Assembly: GCA_015501055.1 (NCBI GenBank)
Contig: JADNYV010000716.1
Span: forward strand, 1-17,469
DNA length: 17,469 bases
DNA from: Mucidula mucida
Lineage: Eukaryota; Basidiomycota; Agaricomycetes; Agaricales; Physalacriaceae
Direction of reading: 5' to 3'
A program made the position numbers and the translations under genes. Below are positions 1 to 9,266 of the stretch, one piece after another (position 1 is the first letter of the stretch; every line of letters starts with the position of its first letter). The notes beneath the pieces are model-generated. The model was not told the origin of the DNA. It worked only from the letters and a program-made list of their open reading frames with translations, and searched no databases.

Positions 1-174
1 GGAGCTTCAAACACAGACTTACTAGTATATAAGCAGTAGTGTAGTATCATTGTACTTTAGTTCCGATCTCGTTTATACACCTGGCCTAGCCTAGTCTTAC
101 GAACGCGAACGCTTTCTTCCTTAGTTCTTGCTGTGGTACCTGGTTGAGTCTCGTGGCTTAGTCAGTCGCTAACA
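1..174 (+). repeat. Truncated LTR (copy A), 3' part only
   Basis: This is the 3' part of the same LTR family that is complete at 3550-4073: TATA-like tatataa, the predicted transcript start region (tagttccgatct, 58-69) and the LTR end ctaaca at 174. It is cut by the window edge, so the upstream part is not visible. The next LTR fragment follows directly without any retroelement internal region, so this is part of a rearranged LTR array rather than a normal element end. Confidence 0.9.
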
Positions 175-579
175 GAAGCCATACTCATGTCGGACACACG
201 CCCAACACATGGATGACATCATACATGCCGATACCTCATGGACTCCCTATTGTATACACACCGTCGACACTCGTAGCACACATGGTCGTTTCAGTATTAT
301 TACTTACATGCAGACACCACTCGTATTTAATGGTTTCACGGACTAGTAGCATACAACACTGGGTCAAGGGCGTGGAGCATCCCTAGTGGAAACGCGTATG
401 GACAAGGAGCTTCAAACACAGACTTACTAGTATATAAGCAGTAGTGTAGCATCATTGTACTTTAGTTCCGATCTCGTTTATACACCTGGCCTAGCCTAGT
501 CTTACGAACGCGAACACTTTCTTCCTTAGTTCTTGCTATGGTATCTGGTTGAGTCTCGTGGCTTAGTCAGTCGCTAACA
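175..579 (+). repeat. Truncated LTR (copy B), second unit of a 405-bp tandem
   Basis: This unit starts inside the U3 region (gaagccatactcatg) and ends at the LTR terminus ctaaca at 579. About 118 bp of the LTR start is missing compared with 3550-4073. The spacing between the two LTR ends (174 and 579) is 405 bp. The predicted RNA start tagttccgatct recurs at 463-474. Copies A and B differ at a few bases, several of them C to T or G to A (for example gcgaacg versus gcgaaca), so the duplication is not brand new. The four bases GAAG at the join occur both at the start of the element's internal region and inside its U3, which suggests a microhomology join. Confidence 0.88.
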
Positions 580-589
580 ATTTGGCGAT

Positions 590-2830
590 GACAAAGTAGG
601 CTCTTCGGACATGCCTAGAGTATATAGCCCCAACGACTTCAGCATGGAAGGGCTTCAGGAACACATGGTTAGAGTCTTTGTGGCGGCAGATCTTGTAAGA
701 TTCCTTTTGCTCTATTTACTTCACTAGCCATTGAATCTCATCGATACCATTGAGTTTCGGGATTTATTGCTCTTTGCATTGGTATCGGGTGGCCTTTTGA
801 ATGAAGCTCTACCGCATTGCCAGTCTCTCATAAAGTTGATCTTCCAAGTTTTTGGGCATCAGTGCACATCAAAATAGTATTGCAGACCTCGTGGTATGGC
901 TTCTCTCTTTTTCTTATTTTGAAGTTGCCAAGTCTTGCATGTAGCACACCATTAGTCACATTGCCTGGACATCCAATATGTGGACTTGAGGGATCCTGCA
1001 AGGTTATATGATGATCACGGCTCATTTTTTGACTCTCAAAAATGGCCAGTTGACACTGCAATCTTGTCTTGTGGCTTTTTGCTATGTTCCCGCTGCTCAT
1101 AATGCATGCAGTATGGCAAAGGTTTTTCTACAAGTTCTTAATGAGCTGAAGGTTTTGCACTGTGTCAGTCAATTCTGCTCCTATTCTGTTATGTGTAACT
1201 GAATTCACTTTAGGTTTCCGCCATCACTCTCGACAATGCCTTCGACAATGGAACTATGATGGCTGCAATTAAGCGGATTCTCAAGAAGCGCAGAATTAAT
1301 TTTGATAAGGATGCTAATCATGTATGTACATGTCAACATATTGTTAGTCAACATGCACTCATTGTATAGTGACTAGCTGCTTTTTGCATTGCATCAATCT
1401 TGCTGTCAAAGCGGATTTTGATAATCTGACAGTTGTCAATGCTGATGACAAGGAGTTAAATGGTTGTGATCTTGAACTTGATGAGCATTTTGAGGACTTG
1501 ACTCTGGATGCCGGTTATTAATGGGAGCTTGAGCAGGATATCATTGCAAAAGTCCGCAAGCTTGTTGCCACATGTTGTGCTAGCGGACTTGTCAGGAAAG
1601 ACTAGCAAATATAATAACGGAAGGAAACAAGGAAGGCCAGTGGCTTGACAATGAGAACCAAACAGAGACATTACATATCCTAGCGCTTCTTTGCAATGTT
1701 TTGTTTTTCACTCTGTGCAGGAGCTTGGTTCTGCCAAAACGACACTCATTCTGTCTATTATTCTTCCTCTCTTTAAGAAGCTGCTGCTTAGTGCTCAATC
1801 TTTGAATACTTCCGGACAGGGTGCCAAACCTTGTATGTGTCATTAGAGGATCTCTGCAAAAGCTTCAAAAGTACAACAACCTCATTTATTACAATCCTGT
1901 CTACAGGCTAGCAATGTATAAGTTACTAGCCAGCTTTAATTCATCCATTAACTGATAATCTTATTAGTTATTAACCACCAATCTAAGTTCACTGGGATTA
2001 ATGTGAATGGCTCTCTCAAGGAAGTATAGCATGCCCGGAAATAAATTAAGGAAGCAGTACATGGAATTCCCTTATCAATGAACCACTGTTTAATTTCTGT
2101 ACCATAGCTGCTTAAATCTCAACGTGCAATCCAACAAAAGGCCAAAGCTATAAGTTGGAGGCCCTTCTTGGTATCATCAGCCAGCACTGCCACAACTGCT
2201 CAGACTGCAAAAGAAGAGCATCTTGACCGTCTCACTTGTAAATTCTCCTCAAACTCATTGTTGACCTTCTAATTTTCTCAATTCCCAATTCTTTCCAAAT
2301 TAAAAAGTCTTCTGAAAATCAGAGTTGTGCGAAACAAGAGGCTAATGAAGATGTGGTGAATCTTAAGTTTAATTGCTGGGTCCAGAATTCTGATTGACAC
2401 CAAAGTCAAAGACTACAACATCCTCCATTAGTGGCAGATATCACTTATTGACCGAGTTGCTGATGTACATTGCACAAATATGTGTGTGTTGTAGTCTTTT
2501 TTTATTGGCTGATTGATGAAGAATTCTGAGAAGGTGAACATTTGGTATACTGGTGTCTTCAAAATTGATGCATGTGTCTAAATGAGTTTTTTACTATAAA
2601 TTTTATGAGCTATGGTACTTTTGCTATATTCTCCACCCATATATTAACCTTCCACATTGCTAGCTTCCTTCTCAATGGGATAAAGAGAAGGATGTGTCCA
2701 GGATATGTCTTCAAAGATGGTATTGACCCGTGACTGTCTTTAGCCTGAAGCCCAAATTTCTGTTTATTGGCCTTAAAGTGTCTCAATGCAACTAAGATTA
2801 CATTTGTTGTGGTGTAGAAGATATTGAAAG
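590..2830 (+). pseudogene. Decayed hAT-family transposase
   Basis: No open frame survives, but shifting frames give hAT transposase similarity in the correct order. They are: a segment like 'PLNLIDTIEFRDLL' (about 725-770); 'MMITAHFLTLKNGQ' with following leucine-rich text (1008-1150); 'VSAITLDNAFDNGTMM' (1214-1261), which holds the family's second catalytic Asp in the LDN motif; 'LHCINLAVKADFDNL' (about 1385-1430); 'DIIAKVRKLVATC' (about 1540-1575); 'LQKLQKYNNLIYYNPVYRL' (about 1855-1910); and weaker C-terminal traces to about 2800. A GT-AG interval at 1164-1213 (50 nt) joins two segments in frame and is probably a fossil intron. The N-terminal BED-type zinc finger and the terminal inverted repeats are not seen, and the left side abuts LTR copy B. 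The hAT assignment is fairly secure; the right boundary is not. Confidence 0.72.
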
Positions 2831-3549
2831 GAATATAGCTTTCATTGAGATGAATGTTGCATGTAGACCAAGTGTAGACAAAGCCTTCCAAATAAAGGGA
2901 ACTTCCCTTTGAGGTTATCCTGTTAAGCCAGAATTAAACTACTCAGTGTGCATGAAGAATGTTTGCAGCTTCATATGTAGGCTATGGAAGAGTAGAGTAG
3001 GTACATTGATCCTGTGTCACAAATCACCTCTATTCTGTTGCCTCCATCCCTATTCATTTCATTATTATGTTAAAACCACACTCTTCCATCATTATGTATC
3101 ACACGCTCCGGGTCCGGTCCGCACTGCCTTAGCCCAGGCCTGATCCAGGTATAGCCCATCAGCATAGCCTGTTACCTGTCCATTACCCCATGATGTATTC
3201 CACACTGCCTCTTATTTAACTTTGAGCCATTCTATTGTTTACACAGTTATAAACTCTTTATATATATACACAGTCTTTCTAGGGAGATTCCTCAGTTTGT
3301 CAACTTCGTCTCTACACTGTTCGGTAGCTCCCTGCACTGTATTAAGCCTAACCTGCTTCTACCTCATTTTATTATTATGTCTGCCTCCCTTCTTCATTGT
3401 TCTTCTGTCTTTGTGCGACTTGAGTGGTTGTTTGGTTTACACCAGGCTCCATTCTTGACATTCTGGACCTTGAACACTGTAAGGCTCAAAGCAGATTCTT
3501 TTCATTTGGTAAAATGTATGACTAACAGGGGACTATCAAATGAATTTTT
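2830..3549. other. Intergenic, no recognisable gene
   Basis: AT-rich DNA with short open stretches that show no domain. It contains a short alternating TA run near 3260 and a pyrimidine-rich stretch around 3270-3450. I see no coding evidence, RNA gene or repeat shared with the rest of the window. Confidence 0.5.
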
Positions 3550-3924
3550 TGTTATGAATTGCCATATTTTGACATTTTCACATCTCATTATATCTTATCT
3601 GGGCTTGTTTTATCAACAAACTATTTCATCATCTGTTTTGTCACCAATCATACTCCTTTTCATTACCAAAGCCGTACTCATGTCCGACACATGCCAAACA
3701 CACGGATGACATCATACATGCCGATACCTCATGGACTTCCTATTGTATACACACCACCGACACTCGTAGCACACATGGTCGTTTCAGTATTATTACTTAC
3801 ATGCAGTTACCACTCGTATTTAATGGTTTCATGGACTAGTAGCATACAACACTGGGTCAAGGGCGTGGAGTTATCCCTAGCGGAAACGCGTATGGACAAG
3901 GAGTCCCAAACACAGGCTTACTAG

Positions 3925-3931
3925 TATATAA
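3925..3931 (+). promoter_or_regulatory. LTR TATA box (left copy)
   Basis: The heptamer tatataa lies about 33 bp before the predicted 5' end of the retroelement RNA. It is conserved in all four LTR copies of the window, as expected for the core promoter of the element. Confidence 0.7.
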
Positions 3932-3956
3932 GCAGTAATATAGTATCATTGTACTT

Positions 3957-3968
3957 TAGTTCCGATCT
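3957..3968 (+). promoter_or_regulatory. Predicted RNA 5' end / self-primer (left copy)
   Basis: tagttccgatct lies at the expected transcription start distance from the TATA box. It is the reverse complement of the sequence just after the LTR (exact in the right copy, one mismatch in the left copy at 4081). This fits the Tf1-type mechanism, in which the 5' end of the element's own RNA folds back to prime reverse transcription. The transcription start itself is inferred. Confidence 0.65.
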
Positions 3969-4073
3969 CGTTTATACACCTGGCCTAGCCTAGTCTTACG
4001 AACGCAAACATTGTCTTCCTTAGTTCTTGCTGTGATACCTGGTTGAGTCTCGTGGCTTAGTCAGTCGCTAACA

Positions 4074-4673
4074 GAAGATCAGAACTACTTTCTATCACCT
4101 ACCACACATCCCTGATCGTCGATCAGCACTTCGCTGTTTGATCATCACACATTCCCCTATTCCCTTTCCCTGTTTACAGATCAACGGATTCCTAATCCCA
4201 GCACCCGTCCACATACATGTGTATTGGTCCCAGTAGCGCCGGCTAACAGTTAAAGATAACTGCCTCAGGTACTAGAAGTAGCCGCTCTCACAAGAACAAA
4301 CTTTTGGCAGTTGCACTTCAGTGGGCGCTGTTTACAGGTCAATCCCCGTTCCCAGGAAAACTTTGGCTTACCTCACACCAGAGGAACGTTGGCTGGGCAA
4401 TTGCAAACTTGTGACAAGCTCTTGGGCTCCGTAGATATGTAGTCAGTAGTTGGTAAAATAGCGTAGACAGTTAGGATATCTACCTACTTTACTTACCTTA
4501 CAATACACATCATCATTCCTCACCCTATCAAGCCCTGGATTCTCTTGCAGATCTAGGTGATTCCCTCTTATTCATCCAAACCTCTATTCCCTCACCCGTT
4601 TTATCCAAATCCGCATCACCCATATCCCCACTTTCACCCTTTCACTCTCCAATCTCATCACCTCAATTCACCA
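4074..4673 (+). other. Retroelement 5' leader with primer-binding site (left copy)
   Basis: This untranslated leader of about 600 bp lies between the LTR end and the gag start. The primer-binding site is 4076-4087 (agatcagaacta), 2 nt after the LTR. It matches the reverse complement of the RNA start except for G to A at 4081, while the right copy keeps the exact match. No tRNA-like primer site beginning TGG follows the LTR. The leader is recognisably shared with 11061-11655 on the other strand. Confidence 0.7.
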
Positions 4674-5557
4674 TGTCCAACGAAGCACCAAAACTGCTCA
4701 TTACACCGATGCCGAACCCAAAGGCCGGTCCCTTGTCAATAAGCCTTACAACTATGGCGGGGACAAGACCAAGTACAAGAGCTGGTGGCAATCAATGTTT
4801 ACATACATCACATCTGACTTCAAAAGGATTGATGTTGTCCTCTTCTACATCTAAGGAGATCATGTCAATGCATGGGTCCAGAACTACACGGACCAGAACT
4901 TCAGCAAGTCACAAAAGGTATGAAGAGTTTCTTGGGCGCAGTTTAAGGAACATCTGAAGGAGCAATTTGTTGATTCCAACCTCGCGTGGGACGCGCAAGA
5001 CCAGATTAAGCGGTTGCGCCAAGGGCAAGACACTGCCAAGATTTCTTCTAGAAGTTTGAGATCCTGATCACTCAGGCAGGATATTCCAAGAATGATGCAT
5101 ATATTGTGCGTCTTCTCAGACCAACATCAACGAGAAGATCATCAACCAGATCTATGGTAGCTGAGAGGGTTGCCAGAAGACTATGGAGAATGGAAGAAGC
5201 AGATCATTTAGATCAATCAGTTGTGGAGAAGGCGGATGGCGAGCAAAGGCCCAGCATGCAGTCCCGGCCTCAAGCTCCCAGGCGGCTACATTGAGAGTCA
5301 ATCCTACAAATCCATCCCCGACCCAATCATACACAAGATGCCACTGGTGTTACCTATGGAGGAGCCGACAGGCCAATGGACATTAACAATGCACGTCGAA
5401 GGGGACTCTGCTTCAGCTGTGGCAAACACGGCCATGTCAGCAGGTTCTGTCCTAAGAAAGGTTGATTCCAGCAGATTTGGGGTTATGGACCGAAATGAAC
5501 GACAAGGAGAAGAAGAAGTTGGCTGAAGAGTTGGGTTTTGTGAAGCTCCCGCAGTAG
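4674..5557 (+). pseudogene. gag: gag pseudogene (left copy)
   Basis: Gag builds the virus-like particle and binds the element RNA. The start ATG at 4674 (accATGtcc) is shared with the right copy, as is the terminal TAG (5555-5557). The capsid part is broken: a short in-frame block of about 20 nt is missing near 4805, an in-frame TGA lies near 4921, and frame changes follow. A CCHC zinc knuckle (CFSCGKHGHVSRFC, C-x2-C-x4-H-x4-C) is intact at 5409-5450. It is followed at 5463 by a TGA where the right copy has CGA, a TCG to TTG change. Around 4905-4960 the sequence is unlike the right copy and reads like a different Gag variant (a 'WAQFKEHLKEQF' segment), so the two arms are not simple duplicates here. 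Non-functional. Confidence 0.82.
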
Positions 5558-6956
5558 ACACAGTCCTGCCGGAGCAACCATTAAGGGAAAAGTCGTCAGA
5601 TGCAGAATCTATTTATAGTACTGGTACTAAGGCATCTAAAATATCATTGACGATTTTACCACCAAAACCTGCGAAAGAAAGATACGAACCAAACACGCCT
5701 GAATGGGTTGCACAAAGGCTGAGAGAGGACAAAGTGCCGAGAGCTGTGGGAATTCTGAGAGCATGGATGCCGGAGCAGAGAGAGAGAGAAGCAACAGAAG
5801 AGAAGGTGATGGCGATCAGAGCGTTGACAAAGGAAGCTGCGGTGGAAGTTGTGACGGAGTTGAAAAAATCGAGGAAGTACATCCAGGGAACAAAGGGCAG
5901 GACATAAAACTCCGAGTAACCATAGAGAGCGTGCACACAGGCTCTGAATGGGAAACGAGTGCCCTTCTCAACAGTGGAGCAACGGGTTCTTGCGTCAATA
6001 AAGAATTCGTCGAGAAGAACGGACTCCCAATCAAGGAGTTACCGGTTAAGCTTCCTATCTACAATGCAGATGGAACCCTAAACGAGGGAGGGGCAATTGA
6101 AGGTTTTGTGGAGATCCGGATAAAGATTGGTGATCATGCCGAGAGGATTGAGTTGGCCGTTACCAATCTTGGCAAAACAAGTATCTTTTTGGGGCTAGAT
6201 TGGTTACGATATCACAATCCCATGATTAACTGGACAGAATCCACATTGACTTTTGATCAATGCCCAGACTGTTGCGGTTATCTACTTGAGTATAACTCGT
6301 CAGAAGATGAAGGAGAAGATGCAGAAAAGAAGCTGGAGGAGGGAGAGCGGTTGTTTTGGATGGACTGGGACAACTATCGCAAAAGCGGTGAAAAGCTGAG
6401 ATCACAACAGCCTTCATCTGCTGCTGCACCTTACATCGAGGAATTTTCCAAAATATTCAGCAAGGCGGACTTTGACAAGTTACCGGAGCGAAGACTCTGG
6501 GATCACGCAATAGAACTTACGCCTGGTTCCAAACTGGTTGACTGCAAGGTCTATCCCCTTAGTCCATCTGAGCAGAAGGCATTAGACGAGTTCTTGGAGG
6601 AAAACATACGCACGGGACGCATACGGCCATCAATCTCACCTATGGCGTCACCATTCTTCTTTGTCAAGAAGAAGGACGGAAGCCTTCGGCCAGTGCAGGA
6701 TTATCAGAAATTGAATGACATGACAATCAAAAACCGATATCCCTTGCCGTTGATCCAAGAACTTATCGACAAGCTGAAGGGAGCAAAGTGTTTCACAAAG
6801 ATGGATGTCCGATGGGGTTACAATAACATCCGGATCAAAGAAGGTGATGAGTGGAAAGCGGCGTTTAGAACAAACCGAGGACTGTTCGAGCCCTCAGTTA
6901 TGTTCTTTGGACTTACAAACTCACCGGCGACTTTTCAATCGTTCATGAATCACATT
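5540..6956 (+). pseudogene. pol: Partial pol: protease and half of reverse transcriptase (left copy)
   Basis: Pol supplies the enzymes of retrotransposition. An upstream frame (about 5540-5907, ending TAA) encodes a charged helical region. It overlaps a second frame (open from 5703) that carries the retropepsin-like protease '[11 protein letters not shown]' (about 5958-5990), the flap and 'FLGLDWL' (about 6187-6210). The catalytic Asp of the D-S/T-G motif is replaced by Asn (codon 5970-5972). RT follows with '[19 protein letters not shown]' (about 6650-6710), '[16 protein letters not shown]' (6792-6840) and '[18 protein letters not shown]' (to 6956). The copy then stops before the YLDD box, so RT is lost. 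Translation runs on across the join into antisense integrase sequence to a TAG at 7074-7076, which is not a real domain. Confidence 0.9.
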
Positions 6957-6962
6957 TCTCGA
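6950..6962. other. Inverted join between the two retroelement copies
   Basis: The left copy follows RT up to the bases cacatt (6951-6956); the right copy's RT continues with ctaaag at its own equivalent site (8760 and below). From 6957 the plus strand is instead the reverse complement of the right copy's integrase coding sequence. No filler DNA is evident, and a base or two at the join could belong to either side. Confidence 0.85.
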
Positions 6963-8288
6963 TGCCGTTTTCGGAGCGGTGCCTTTGTAGGGATGTCTGC
7001 CCATATCTGCGAAGAACGGAGTGACTTTGGTCGCCGAGTGAACTCGATCGTTGTAAACGAATTCAGCAGAGGGTAGCCATTTGTGCCAGTTGTTCTGATG
7101 GTAGTTAACAAATAACCGTAAGAAATGTTCTATCTCTTGGTTCAGCCGTTCCGTCTGCCCATTTGCCTGTGGATGATACGCCGTTGTAAAGTTTCCTTGT
7201 ATGCCCAACAACCGGTACAACTCCTTCATGAAACGCGAGTGGTATTGTGGACCGCGATCATGTATCATCTGTCGTGGCATCCCATGTATGGGGAAAATGC
7301 GATCACGGTAAATGCGGGCCATGCCTTCCGACATCAGAGTAGTGTGTGTGGGTATGATGCGTAGTCGTTTTGTGAAATGGTCCACAAACGTGCTGATCGC
7401 GTTATATCCTCCTGATTCTGGCAGTTCTCCAATCATGTCCGTCCCTACTATCTCCCATGGCTCGCTTGGCACATCAATAGGATGAAGAGGTGCAGCCGGC
7501 TTCGTGCGATGTGACTTTGTGGCCTGACATTTTTGACACCCTTCAACATATTTGCGAACATCTCGGCTGATTCTGGGCCACCAATAGGTACGTGTAATTA
7601 ACTTCAGGGTCTTGTATTGTCCGGGATACCCTGCAAGCTGCACATTATGGTGCATTCCAATAACCCTTCCCCGCAATTCCTTGTCCTTTGGTATGTAAAT
7701 ACAGTCTTTCCACATAATAAGTCCATTTTCCTTCTCTTCCCATCCTTTTTCTTTGTTCTCTAATGCCTTTTGTATGTATCTGTCTTTGTTTCCCTTTCTT
7801 TGTTTAATTTTGTTAAGTAATTCATCCTCCGGTGTAGCTACTATATATAAAGAAAATTGAATTTGTGAAATAAAAAACTCCGGTTTGAGCAAAACAATGT
7901 TTTCATTATCTTTTTCCCCCTTCTCAAGGCCTGTCATCCTTGACAAGGCATCAGCTTTTTCTATTGTTCTGCCATGAATCATCTGTATGTCATATTCCGC
8001 CAACTCCATGACCCATTGCGCCTGCCTCCAGTTCAACTTCTGCGGCTTCCGGAAGTACTGAAGGTTTTGATGATCGGTAAAAACTTCCACCGTCTCCGTT
8101 GCTCCTAGAAGATACTGCCTCCAGTCATCAATCGAGTCCATGATGACCATTATTTCCTTATTGTAGATCTTGTAGTTGTGTTCAACTTCATTTAACGCGC
8201 GAGATCGGAAAGCCACTGGTCTCCATTTGCCTTCAACAAACTGGGATAGAACAGCCCCGTTGGCATAGTTCAAGGAATCCGCCTCGAC
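6957..8288 (-). pseudogene. pol: RNase H and integrase part of pol (right copy), 3' end lost
   Basis: The reading frame is open from just after a stop at 8289 to the join. RNase H is recognisable by 'NYANGAVLSQ', 'YNKEIMVIM' and 'VFTDHQNLQYF'. A linker leads to the integrase zinc region 'MHHNVQLAGYPGQYKTL ... CQKC', where the second His of the HHCC finger is Tyr (codon 7626-7628). The catalytic core keeps all three acidic residues: Asp in 'GTDMIG' (7437-7439), Asp in 'HDRGPQY' (7257-7259) and Glu in 'GQTERLNQ' (7149-7151). The last two are separated by exactly 35 residues, the classic D,D-35-E spacing. After '[10 protein letters not shown]' the C-terminal domain (GPY/F or chromodomain, if any) is missing because the copy is joined to the left one, and the frame runs about 12 codons into antisense RT. 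Confidence 0.93.
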
Positions 8289-9266
8289 TCAAAACTTGCC
8301 GTTGTCGTGTGGTACAATTAGAACGGGTTCTTCTGTCATCCTCCGTTTTAACTCCTCAAACGCCTTGTGCTGCTCCATGCCCCAAACCCACTTGCCTTTC
8401 CCAGTTAGCGATGTCAATGACTTTGCTACTCCCGCAAATCCCCGAATAAAACGACAGTAGAAATTGCAGAATCCCAGAAATGACTGGACTTCCTTTTTCT
8501 TTGTCGGCTCCTTCCATTCCTTCACTACGGCCACTTTTGCCGGATCCATCTTCACTTCTCCTCCTCCAACAATAACTCCTAAGTGGTCTACATTATGTGC
8601 CTCAAAACTACATTTCTCGGGTTTTAAATATAACTTACTTACTCGTAATATCTCCAATACTCTTTGTACAATCTGTCTATGCTCCTCGAGAGTGTTCGTA
8701 AAGATAAGTATATCGTCCAAGTAGACTATAACATGTCCGTCGTCAATCAACTCCTTTAGAATGTGATTCATGAACGATTGAAAAGTCGCCGGTGAGTTTG
8801 TAAGTCCAAAGAACATAACTGAGGGCTCGAACAGTCCTCGGTTTGTTCTAAACGCCGCTTTCCACTCATCACCTTCTTTGATCCGGATGTTATTGTAACC
8901 CCATCGGACATCCATCTTTGTGAAACACTTTGCTCCCTTCAGCTTGTCGATAAGTTCTTGGATCAACGGCAAGGGATATCGGTTTTTGATTGTCATGTCA
9001 TTCAATTTCTGATAATCCTGCACTGGCCGAAGGCTTCCGTCCTTCTTCTTGACAAAGAAGAATGGTGACGCCATAGGTGAGATTGATGGCCGTATGCGTC
9101 CCGTGCGTATGTTTTCCTCCAAGAACTCGTCTAATGCCTTCTGCTCAGATGGACTAAGGGGATAGACCTTGCAGTCAACCAGTTTGGAACCAGGCGTAAG
9201 TTCTATTGCGTGATCCCAGAGTCTTCGCTCCGGTAACTTGTCAAAGTCCGCCTTGCTGAATATTTG
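8289..9266 (-). pseudogene. pol: Reverse transcriptase part of pol (right copy)
   Basis: This frame encodes a full Ty3/Gypsy RT: '[19 protein letters not shown]', '[16 protein letters not shown]', '[18 protein letters not shown]', then the catalytic 'VYLDDILIF' (YLDD codons at 8712-8723), 'LGVIVGGGEVKMD', and the thumb and connection 'SFLGFCNFYCRFIRGFA'. It ends at a TGA (8289-8291) exactly where RNase H should begin. The context (tttTGAgtc) suggests CGA became TGA. At the upstream end a one-base loss near 9266 (three A where the left copy has four) separates RT from the protease frame. The segment from 8760 to about 9255 looks identical to the left arm by eye. Confidence 0.93.

Larger units (their letters stand above)
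3550..4073 (+). repeat. Complete 5' LTR of left retroelement copy (524 bp)
   Basis: The LTR begins TGTTATGAAT and ends GTCGCTAACA, giving the terminal inverted pair TGTTA/TAACA that contains the usual TG..CA. Both ends were set by comparison with the minus-strand copy at 11656-12183: similarity starts exactly at TGTTATGAAT and the internal region begins after TAACA. It holds a TATA box at 3925-3931 and a predicted RNA start near 3957. It differs from the right LTR by many C to T or G to A changes, for example aattgcc here against aatcgcc there. No second LTR in matching orientation closes this copy on the right. Confidence 0.92.

Noticed and set aside
580..604. tttggcgatgacaaag after LTR copy B as a primer-binding site of a second retroelement
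   Set aside because: It vaguely resembles starts of other Gypsy internal regions, but no gag or pol follows; hAT-like sequence does.
2610..2891. A 93-codon open frame on the minus strand
   Set aside because: No recognisable domain. The opposite strand in part of this stretch gives weak hAT C-terminal similarity, so it is more likely antisense noise.
3222..3924. Several open frames of 60-120 codons across the left LTR and its upstream flank
   Set aside because: They run across the LTR boundary and translate LTR sequence; similar frames appear in the other LTR copies, so they are chance frames in non-coding repeat.
6957..7076. A novel C-terminal domain on the left copy's protease-RT protein
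   Set aside because: The stretch is the exact antisense of integrase coding sequence and arises from the inverted join.
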